From an uncultured Ruminococcus sp. (GTDB lineage Bacteria > Bacillota > Clostridia > Oscillospirales > CAG-272), in NCBI GenBank assembly GCA_902783705.1, contig CACZSA010000138.1:1-11530 (forward strand): DNA of 11,530 nucleotides, given 5' to 3'. Both the position numbers and the translations under genes were made by a program. Positions 5,750 to 11,530 of the stretch are shown here, in pieces (the first letter of the stretch is position 1; each line of letters begins with the position of its first letter). The notes beneath the pieces are model-generated. The model was not told the origin of the DNA, ran no database searches, and saw nothing but the letters and a program-made list of their open reading frames with translations.

Positions 5750-8032
5750 TCAAGCCCGGATCTCTGCCTTTGCTTCCAGTCCGTCCCCGCCCCACGCATG
5801 GAGCGCCGCCTTTCCGTTCACGCGGAGATAGACGATCGCGCGGGAGGCGCAGGTCGCGCGGGTGTGGGAGGCGTAGGGCGTGAGATCGTCCGGACGTCCG
5901 TTCTCGATCCCGAGGATCTCCGCGTCCCCGACGACCTGATACCGGATCTCCCGGTCTTCTGCCGCAGGACGGCCGTCCCGGTCAAGGAGGCGGACTTCGA
6001 TCTGCGCGATCCCGCCCGTGACGGGACGGTCTGCGTTCAGCGCGATTGCCGCGGGCTCGCCGGAGCTCACAAGGATGTCCTCCCCGCCCGGCACGACGGC
6101 GCGGAGCTCGCCCGCCTCGAACGGCACTTCAAACCTGATCCGCCACGGATCCTCCTCCGCCGCCTGCTTCCTGCCGAGAGATTTTCCGTTGAGGAAGAGC
6201 TCGGCCTCGCCCGCGTTCGTGTAGCAGGAGACCCGCATGAGCCGCCCGGCCTCGTCGTTCCAGAGGAACCGCTCCATGTCGGGCCAGTCCCATTTGACGT
6301 CCGCGTGACCGACGGCGAGTTTGACGAAGGGTTCGTCCGTCCACATCGCGCGGCGGTGCCAGTACCCGGGCTTCTCGAAGCCGCAGAGATCGAGCACGCC
6401 CGCCTGAGAGATGCGGCGAGGCCAGCCGGGGCATTCGCCGAGGAAGTCGACGCCCGTCCAGAGGAACTGCCCGGCGATGTAGTCGTGATCGAGGACCGTC
6501 TGCCATTCGCGCGCGCCCTTGCCGTTCTCGCTTCCGTAGATCACCCGGCCCGGATACGCCGCGTGGTCCTCCTCATAGAATTTTTCCTTGTAGTTGTACC
6601 CGACGACGTCGAGCACATCCGCGAATCCCGTGCGGTTCGAGAGCTCGGGGAAGGACAGGGCGCTCGTGACGGGACGGGTATTGTCCAGCGCGTGCACGAT
6701 GTCGGTGAGCTCCCGCGCGATGACGGCGAGTCGGGAGGCGTCCGGCTTCTTCACGTCGTACATCCGCTCGGCGGCGGGCTTGTTCGCGTCGTTGTTGCCG
6801 AGGACCTCCTTGAAGAGCGGCGTGACATACGGGTCGTTCGGGTAGTCGATCTCGTTGCCGATGCTCCAGAGGATGACGGACGGGTGATTCCGGTCGCGCT
6901 TTACCATCGCCTCGAGGTCCGCGCGGTGCCAGAGCGGGAAATCCTCCGCGTAGCCGAAGCGCTTCGGCGGGTAGACGTTGTGCCCCTGCCACCATTTGTT
7001 TTTCGCGCCTTCCCATTCGTCGAAGGCCTCGTCCATCGCGAGAAATCCCATCTCGTCGCACAGATCGAGCAGGTGCGTGTCCGGCGGGTTGTGCGCCGTG
7101 CGGATCGCGTTGCAGCCCATCGCCTTGAGCTTCTCGAGCCGCCGTCTCCACACATCCTTCGGGACCGCCGCGCCGAGGGCTCCCGCGTCGTGATGCACGC
7201 AGACGCCCTTGAGCTTCATGGGGACGCCGTTCAAATAGAATCCCGTGTCGCCGTCGAAGCGGAACGTCCGGATGCCGACCCGAACCAATGCCGCGGTCTT
7301 GGGTTCTCCGTCCTTCATGGCGCACGCGGTGAGGGAATAGAGATGCGGATCGTCCGTCGACCAGAGATGCGGCGCGGGGACCGTCATGCGGCAGACGCCC
7401 GACGCGCCCGTCGTGGATGCCCTCACAGCGGTCTTGTCGCCGTCTGCGAGGGAGAAGAGGACCGAGTCGGCGCCCGAAGTCTCGTATTCGATCCGGAGCG
7501 ACGCTTCGCCGTCCGTGACGGATTCCGTCGAGACGAAGAGGCCGCCGTCCTCAAAGGAGACGGGATCGGTGATGGTCAGCGTGACGTCGCGGTAGATCCC
7601 GGAGCCCGTGAACCAGCGCGAATCGGCGACCTGCTCGTGCTCCACCCGGACCGAGATCACGTTCTCGCCCGGACGCACAAACGGCGTGACGTCGAAGGTG
7701 AAGGTCGAATAGCCGTACGCCCGCCCGCCGAGATAGTTGCTGTTGACCCAGACCGAGGCATGCTTGTAGACGCCGCCGAAGGTGAGGCGCACCCGACGGC
7801 CCGCCGTGTCATCGGAGAGCTCGAAGTGCTTCCGGTACCATGCCGTGCCGCCCGGGAGATACCCGGTTCCGCTCGCGTTCCGGCGGTCGAAGGGCTGCTC
7901 CACCGACCAGTCGTGCGGGATCGTGACGCGTTTCCATGCGCGGTCGTCCCAGCCCATATAGTCCGCGCCCGGCTCGTCTCCGAGATGGAAGAGCCAGCCC
8001 TGGTTGAGATTCATCGTAATGCCCTGTTTCAT
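5750..8032 (-). CDS. GH2 family beta-galactosidase-like glycoside hydrolase
   Basis: This 760-residue protein is predicted to hydrolyse terminal beta-galactosides or related beta-glycosides. It lacks a signal peptide and should be cytoplasmic. Order of domains: GH2 sugar-binding jelly roll, residues 8-155 (IPHDWSVEQPF, GTAWYRKHF, HASVWVNSNYLG, SRWFTGSGIYRDV); Ig-like domain, about 158-257; TIM barrel, about 258-575, opening with KGVCVHHDAGALGAAVP and GCNAIRTAHNPP. The acid/base is E394 in SIGNE, and the nucleophile is E502 in YGSEN. A beta domain with YTNAGEAELFLNGKSLGRK (604-622) follows, then a final Ig-like domain to 760. The ATG at 8032 is preceded by GGAGGA 4 bases away; the ATG at 8014 has no such site. 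It is a single-gene unit with its own promoter and terminator. Family and catalytic residues are clear, but galactosidase as opposed to glucuronidase or mannosidase specificity cannot be settled from sequence alone. Confidence 0.93.
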   Translation of the reverse strand: MKQGITMNLNQGWLFHLGDEPGADYMGWDDRAWKRVTIPHDWSVEQPFDRRNASGTGYLPGGTAWYRKHFELSDDTAGRRVRLTFGGVYKHASVWVNSNYLGGRAYGYSTFTFDVTPFVRPGENVISVRVEHEQVADSRWFTGSGIYRDVTLTITDPVSFEDGGLFVSTESVTDGEASLRIEYETSGADSVLFSLADGDKTAVRASTTGASGVCRMTVPAPHLWSTDDPHLYSLTACAMKDGEPKTAALVRVGIRTFRFDGDTGFYLNGVPMKLKGVCVHHDAGALGAAVPKDVWRRRLEKLKAMGCNAIRTAHNPPDTHLLDLCDEMGFLAMDEAFDEWEGAKNKWWQGHNVYPPKRFGYAEDFPLWHRADLEAMVKRDRNHPSVILWSIGNEIDYPNDPYVTPLFKEVLGNNDANKPAAERMYDVKKPDASRLAVIARELTDIVHALDNTRPVTSALSFPELSNRTGFADVLDVVGYNYKEKFYEEDHAAYPGRVIYGSENGKGAREWQTVLDHDYIAGQFLWTGVDFLGECPGWPRRISQAGVLDLCGFEKPGYWHRRAMWTDEPFVKLAVGHADVKWDWPDMERFLWNDEAGRLMRVSCYTNAGEAELFLNGKSLGRKQAAEEDPWRIRFEVPFEAGELRAVVPGGEDILVSSGEPAAIALNADRPVTGGIAQIEVRLLDRDGRPAAEDREIRYQVVGDAEILGIENGRPDDLTPYASHTRATCASRAIVYLRVNGKAALHAWGGDGLEAKAEIRA

Positions 8033-8079
8033 GGAATCCTCCGTTTAATGGTTCGTTATGGATCCTGCGTTTTCGCTTC

Positions 8080-8108
8080 ATTATACCATACTCCCGCGCC
8101 GAAATCAA
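8080..8108 (-). promoter_or_regulatory. Predicted sigma-A promoter of the GH2 gene
   Basis: On the minus strand: TTGATT (8103-8108), 17-base spacer, TATAAT (8080-8085), preceded by TGG as an extended -10. The start of transcription falls near 8073, giving a leader of about 40 bases. Its -35 lies only 20 bases from the -35 of the divergent aconitase promoter. Confidence 0.75.
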
Positions 8109-8128
8109 CAGAAAAAAACCGAATTCCC

Positions 8129-8157
8129 TTGACAGCGGATGGCTTGTGTGGTATAAT
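8129..8157 (+). promoter_or_regulatory. Perfect-consensus sigma-A promoter of the aconitase-IDH operon
   Basis: TTGACA (8129-8134), 17-base spacer, TATAAT (8152-8157), with TGG directly before the -10 as an extended -10. Every promoter element matches consensus. Transcription would start near 8164, leaving a 60-base AT-rich leader with AAGGAAG about 7 bases before the ATG. A promoter this strong suggests high basal expression or control by a repressor, though I see no clear operator. Confidence 0.88.
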
Positions 8158-8223
8158 TATCACACCTTTACGCCGGATATGTAAAAATCAAGAATAATTA
8201 TACATCAAGAAGGAAGAATACTC

Positions 8224-10176
8224 ATGGGACTCACACTCGCGGAAAAAATCCTCAAGGCACATACCGTGGACGGCGTCTTCGAGAAGGGGCAGGAGATCGG
8301 CCTGAAGATCGACCAGACCCTGACGCAGGACGCCACCGGAACCATGGCCTACATCGAATTCGAGGCGATGGGGATCGGACAGGTCAAGACGGAGCGCAGC
8401 GTCGCGTACATCGACCACAACACGCTCCAGTCCGGATTCGAGAACGCCGACGATCACCGCTTCATCGCCTCCGTCGCGAAGAAGCACGGGATCTGGTATT
8501 CCCGCCCGGGCAACGGCATCTGCCATCAGGTCCACCTCGAGCGCTTCGGCGTGCCGGGGAAGACCCTGATCGGCTCGGACAGCCATACCCCGACGGGCGG
8601 CGGCATCGGCATGATCGCGATCGGCGCGGGCGGCCTCGACGTGGCGGTCGCAATGGGCGGCGGTGCGTACTACATCACCTATCCGAAGATCGTGGACGTG
8701 AAGCTCACGGGAAAGCTCTCCCCGTGGGTCTCGGCGAAGGACGTCATCTTAAAGCTGCTGCAGATCCTCTCCGTCAAGGGGGGCGTCGGCAAAATCATCG
8801 AATACACCGGGGACGGCGTGAAAACGCTCAGCGTACCGGAGCGCGCCACGATCACCAATATGGGCGCGGAGCTCGGCGCGACGACCTCGATCTTCCCCTC
8901 GGACGAGCGGACGCGCGATTTCCTCATCGCCGAAGGACGCGGGGACGCATGGATCCCGCTCGCGGCGGACGAGGACGCGGTCTACGACGAGCAGGTTGAG
9001 ATCGATCTCTCTTCGCTTGAGCCGATGACGGCCTGCCCGCATTCCCCGGACAACGTGAAGTCCCTCGGGGAGATCAACGCGGCGGCGGACGGCGGACGGA
9101 TGAAGATCGATCAGGTCTGTATCGGGTCCTGTACCAACTCCTCCCTTGCCGATATGCTCAAGGTCGCGTACATCCTGAAAGGGAAGACCGTGCATCCCGA
9201 CGTCTCCCTCGCCGTCTCTCCCGGATCAAAGCAGGTTCTGACGATGATGGCGCAGAACGGCGCGCTGGAAGCGATCCTTGCCTCGGGCGCGCGGGTCCTC
9301 GAATCGGCCTGCGGACCCTGCATCGGCATGGGCCAGTCGCCGAACTCCGCCGGCATCTCCCTCCGCACGTTCAACCGCAACTTTGAGGGCCGCTCCGGCA
9401 CGAAGGACGCGCGGGTCTATCTCGTCTCCCCCGAAGTGGCGGCGGCATCCGCGGTGGCGGGGTATCTCTGCGATCCGCGTGAACTCGGCGATATGCCGGA
9501 ATTCGTCCTGCCGGAGAGATTCACCGTCAACGACAACATGATCACGCCTCCCGCCGCCCCGAAGGACGCGGACAAGGTGGAGATCCTGCGCGGTCCGAAC
9601 ATCAAGGAATACCCGAAGACCGCGCCCCTCGCCGATCACCTCCGGGCGGAATGCTCCCTGAAGGTCGGCGACAACATCACGACGGACCACATCATGCCCG
9701 CCGGCGCGAAGATCCTCCCCCTGCGCTCGAACATCCCCGCGATCTCGAAGCACTGCTTCGCGGTGTGCGACGAGAGCTTCCCGGAGCGCGCGCTGGCCCT
9801 CGGTCAGAGCATCGTCGTGGGCGGATCGAACTACGGGCAGGGCTCCTCCCGCGAACATGCCGCCCTTGCGCCGCTCTATCTCGGCGTCCGGGCCGTGATC
9901 GTCAAGTCCTTCGCCCGCATCCACCGCCAGAACCTCCTCAACGCGGGCATCCTGCCGCTGGAATTCGCCGACGAAGCGGACTACGACGCGGTCTCGCAGG
10001 GCGATATTCTCGCCGTGGAGGACCTGCGCGATCAGGTTTCGGCGGGCGGCTCCATCGTCGTGAAGAACCTCACAAAGGGGAAGAGCTTCGAGACGAAGTG
10101 CGAGCTGAGCGAGCGGATGCGCGGCATTCTCCTCTGCGGCGGCCTGCTCGATTACACCAAGGCGAATCTGAGATAA
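8224..10176 (+). CDS. Aconitate hydratase (aconitase), compact Aquifex-like type
   Basis: This 650-residue cytoplasmic enzyme is predicted to convert citrate to isocitrate through cis-aconitate using a [4Fe-4S] cluster. The cluster cysteines are C303 in IGSCTNSS and C363 and C366 in CGPCIGMGQSPNS. Substrate-site segments include IGSDSHTPTGGG (116-127), DNITTDHIMPAG (483-494) in the swivel domain, and SNYGQGSSREHAAL (535-548), carrying the catalytic serine and substrate-binding arginine. It is shorter than the roughly 900-residue AcnA type and fits the compact type found in many anaerobes, with the cluster domains first and the swivel domain last. An isopropylmalate or homoaconitate hydratase is less likely, because both domains are in one chain and isocitrate dehydrogenase follows 10 bases later. 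The pair makes 2-oxoglutarate from citrate. Identification is confident. Confidence 0.93.
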   Translation: MGLTLAEKILKAHTVDGVFEKGQEIGLKIDQTLTQDATGTMAYIEFEAMGIGQVKTERSVAYIDHNTLQSGFENADDHRFIASVAKKHGIWYSRPGNGICHQVHLERFGVPGKTLIGSDSHTPTGGGIGMIAIGAGGLDVAVAMGGGAYYITYPKIVDVKLTGKLSPWVSAKDVILKLLQILSVKGGVGKIIEYTGDGVKTLSVPERATITNMGAELGATTSIFPSDERTRDFLIAEGRGDAWIPLAADEDAVYDEQVEIDLSSLEPMTACPHSPDNVKSLGEINAAADGGRMKIDQVCIGSCTNSSLADMLKVAYILKGKTVHPDVSLAVSPGSKQVLTMMAQNGALEAILASGARVLESACGPCIGMGQSPNSAGISLRTFNRNFEGRSGTKDARVYLVSPEVAAASAVAGYLCDPRELGDMPEFVLPERFTVNDNMITPPAAPKDADKVEILRGPNIKEYPKTAPLADHLRAECSLKVGDNITTDHIMPAGAKILPLRSNIPAISKHCFAVCDESFPERALALGQSIVVGGSNYGQGSSREHAALAPLYLGVRAVIVKSFARIHRQNLLNAGILPLEFADEADYDAVSQGDILAVEDLRDQVSAGGSIVVKNLTKGKSFETKCELSERMRGILLCGGLLDYTKANLR

Positions 10177-10180
10177 GGAG
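10175..10180 (+). promoter_or_regulatory. Ribosome binding site of isocitrate dehydrogenase
   Basis: AAGGAG overlaps the aconitase stop codon (10174-10176) and lies 6 bases before the ATG at 10187. The GTG at 10184 is in frame but only 3 bases away, so the ATG is the better start. The arrangement suggests coupled translation of the two enzymes. Confidence 0.75.
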
Positions 10181-10186
10181 TACGTG

Positions 10187-11386
10187 ATGAACCGGATCCA
10201 AATGAAGACCCCCCTCGTCGAGATGGACGGGGACGAGATGACCCGCGTGATCTGGCAGTGGATCAAGGACATTCTGATCCTGCCCCACGTGGAGCTTTTG
10301 ACAGAATACTACGACCTCGGTCTGAAAAACCGGAACGAGACGGACGACCGCGTGACCGTGGAGTCGGCTGAAGCCGCGCTCAGACTGGGTGTCGCCGTGA
10401 AATGTGCGACGATCACGCCGAACGCCGCGCGGGTGAAGGAATACGATCTCCGGGAAATGTGGAAATCCCCGAACGGGACGATCCGCGCGATCATGGACGG
10501 GACCGTCTTCCGCGCGCCGATCCTCGTGAAGGGGATCGAGCCGTACATCCCGACGTGGAAGAAGCCGATCACCATCGCCCGTCACGCATATGGTGACATG
10601 TACAAGAACACCGAAGCGACCGTTCCGAAGGGCGGACGCGCGGAGCTGGTCGTCACGGACGCGGACGGAAACGAAACGCGCCAGCTCATCCACGATTTTT
10701 CCGCCTCCGCCGGGATCGTGCAGGGGATCCATAACCTCGATTCGTCGATCGAGAGCTTTGCCCGGTGCGCGTTCCGGTACGCGATCGAGACGAAGCAGGA
10801 TCTGTGGTTCGCCTCGAAGGACACGATCTCGAAGACGTACGACCACCACTTCAAGGACGTCTGGGCGGACCTCTACGAGCGGGAATACAAGGAGCAGTTC
10901 GAAGCGCTCGGGATCGAATACTTCTACACGCTGATCGACGACGCGGTGGCGCGGGTCATCCGGAGCGAGGGCGGGTTCATCTGGGCCTGCAAGAACTACG
11001 ACGGCGACGTCATGAGCGACATGCTGGCAACGGCGTACGGCTCGCTCGCGATGATGACCTCGGTGCTCGTCTCCCCGACGGGCGCGTATGAGTACGAAGC
11101 GGCGCACGGAACGGTCCAGCGGCACTATTACAAGTACCTCAAGGGCGAGGACACCTCGACGAACAGTGTCGCGACGATCTACGCCTGGACGGGCGCGCTC
11201 CGCAAACGCGGCGAGCTCGACGGACTGCCGGAGCTGATCGAATTCGCAGACCGTCTCGAGGCGGCGTGCGTCCGGACGATCGAAGAGGGCACGATGACCG
11301 GAGATTTGTATCTGCTCTCGAAGCTGCCCGGAAAGCGCAAGGTCAACACGAAGGAATTCCTCGAAGCCGTAGCGGAAAAGCTGTAA
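10187..11386 (+). CDS. icd: NADP-dependent isocitrate dehydrogenase, eukaryotic-like (type II) class
   Basis: This 399-residue enzyme is predicted to oxidise isocitrate to 2-oxoglutarate and CO2, reducing NADP+. It resembles the homodimeric class of animal cytosolic IDH1 rather than E. coli Icd. Isocitrate-binding residues appear in the expected places: S94 in KSPNGTIR, R100, R109, R132 in ARHAYGDMYKN, Y139 and K211. The metal-binding aspartates are D251 and the pair in NYDGDVMSD (D274, D278). R312-H313 in AAHGTVQRHY match the residues that hold the NADP 2'-phosphate, which argues for NADP over NAD. The start is the ATG at 10187, 10 bases after the aconitase stop, and the length matches the family. 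It is the second gene of a two-gene operon, so citrate synthase must be encoded elsewhere. Identification is very confident. Confidence 0.95.
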   Translation: MNRIQMKTPLVEMDGDEMTRVIWQWIKDILILPHVELLTEYYDLGLKNRNETDDRVTVESAEAALRLGVAVKCATITPNAARVKEYDLREMWKSPNGTIRAIMDGTVFRAPILVKGIEPYIPTWKKPITIARHAYGDMYKNTEATVPKGGRAELVVTDADGNETRQLIHDFSASAGIVQGIHNLDSSIESFARCAFRYAIETKQDLWFASKDTISKTYDHHFKDVWADLYEREYKEQFEALGIEYFYTLIDDAVARVIRSEGGFIWACKNYDGDVMSDMLATAYGSLAMMTSVLVSPTGAYEYEAAHGTVQRHYYKYLKGEDTSTNSVATIYAWTGALRKRGELDGLPELIEFADRLEAACVRTIEEGTMTGDLYLLSKLPGKRKVNTKEFLEAVAEKL

Positions 11387-11396
11387 CGAAAAAAGG

Positions 11397-11440
11397 GGGC
11401 TGTCGCATTAACTTCAGAAATGGAGAAAATGCGGCAGCCC
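11397..11440. terminator. 13-bp hairpin terminator after isocitrate dehydrogenase
   Basis: GGGCTGTCGCATT (11397-11409) pairs with AATGCGGCAGCCC (11428-11440) over 13 positions, with one G-T wobble, around an 18-base loop. On the minus strand the stem is followed by a run of six T's (complement of 11389-11394), so it is a good terminator for a transcript entering from the right. On the plus strand the tail TTCTGTAATT is weaker but may still end the operon. Confidence 0.7.
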
Positions 11441-11530
11441 TTCTGTAATTCAGATCATTCCGTTCTTCTTTTTCTCCTTTATCTGAGGAGCGCATGAAAT
11501 CAGAGATTTCATGCCAAAGAAGCAAAAAGA
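11441..11530. repeat. Inverted-repeat-rich non-coding edge, possible dispersed repeat
   Basis: No supported gene lies here. The perfect stem GCATGAAATC (11492-11501) with GATTTCATGC (11505-11514) has a 3-base loop. CTCCT (11474-11478) and AGGAG (11486-11490) form a smaller hairpin, and CAGAT (11451-11455) is complementary to ATCTG (11481-11485). The composition is clearly less GC-rich than the genes. A 60-codon minus-strand frame (11343-11525) crosses both main hairpins and the end of icd and is probably not a gene. The stretch resembles the repeat-type intergenic elements seen next to terminators in Clostridia, but the window ends before it can be delimited. Confidence 0.35.

Noticed and set aside
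5798..8197. 799-codon plus-strand open frame, the longest in the window
   Set aside because: It is exactly antisense to the GH2 gene, whose domains and catalytic residues are clear. Its translation is dominated by R, V, E and D with no fold motif, as expected of an antisense frame in GC-rich DNA. Its start has no ribosome binding site.
9226..11125. Two minus-strand frames of about 350 codons opposite aconitase and isocitrate dehydrogenase
   Set aside because: They lie antisense to well-identified enzymes and show no motif. The length follows from the codon bias of GC-rich genes.
11343..11525. 60-codon minus-strand frame at the right edge
   Set aside because: It runs through two hairpins and the end of icd, with no ribosome binding site visible in the window. 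It is more likely translated repeat sequence than a gene.
1..11530. CRISPR array, tRNA, rRNA, prophage, transposase, toxin-antitoxin or defence genes
   Set aside because: No regularly spaced repeats, tRNA-like cloverleaf, rRNA segments or proteins of these kinds were seen in any reading frame.

Overview
The window is about 11.5 kb of GC-rich DNA (by eye roughly 60% or more) carrying seven intact protein genes, tightly packed and with ordinary bacterial signals: strong AGGAGG-type ribosome binding sites, sigma-A style promoters with 17-bp spacers, and intrinsic hairpin terminators. The XRE regulator of the type common in Bacillota, the compact aconitase and the intracellular glycoside hydrolases without signal peptides fit an anaerobic, GC-rich Clostridia-like gut or rumen bacterium. 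This placement is an inference from style; no 16S rRNA or other marker gene lies in the window.

Layout, left to right. (1) Bases 95-1183, minus strand: an XRE-family regulator with a long helical, TPR-like C-terminal region. (2) Divergent from it, bases 1410-4698, plus strand: a GH78-type alpha-L-rhamnosidase-like enzyme followed, with a 17-base overlap, by an asparaginase of the Rhizobium etli type II class. (3) Bases 4755-5664, plus strand: a class I SAM-dependent methyltransferase with its own consensus-like promoter and an unusually structured leader that also holds a 15-codon upstream ORF. A bidirectional terminator at 5699-5728 closes this unit. (4) Bases 5750-8032, minus strand: a GH2 beta-galactosidase-like enzyme. 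(5) Divergent from it, bases 8224-11386, plus strand: an aconitase-NADP isocitrate dehydrogenase operon driven by a perfect TTGACA-N17-TATAAT promoter with an extended -10. (6) The right edge, 11387-11530, is non-coding and rich in inverted repeats: a 13-bp terminator-like hairpin and a perfect 10-bp hairpin, possibly part of a dispersed repeat.

How it works together. The two glycosidases look cytoplasmic and would remove rhamnose and galactose (or related sugars) from imported plant oligosaccharides. The XRE regulator may control the rhamnosidase unit because of its divergent position, but no operator is proven. Aconitase and isocitrate dehydrogenase supply 2-oxoglutarate and NADPH from citrate, the usual oxidative arm of an incomplete TCA cycle feeding glutamate synthesis; citrate synthase is not in the window. 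I find no tRNA, rRNA, CRISPR array, transposase, phage gene or toxin-antitoxin pair. The most interesting unexplained signal is the structured leader of the methyltransferase gene (about 4782-4870). The rest reads as ordinary metabolic sequence.
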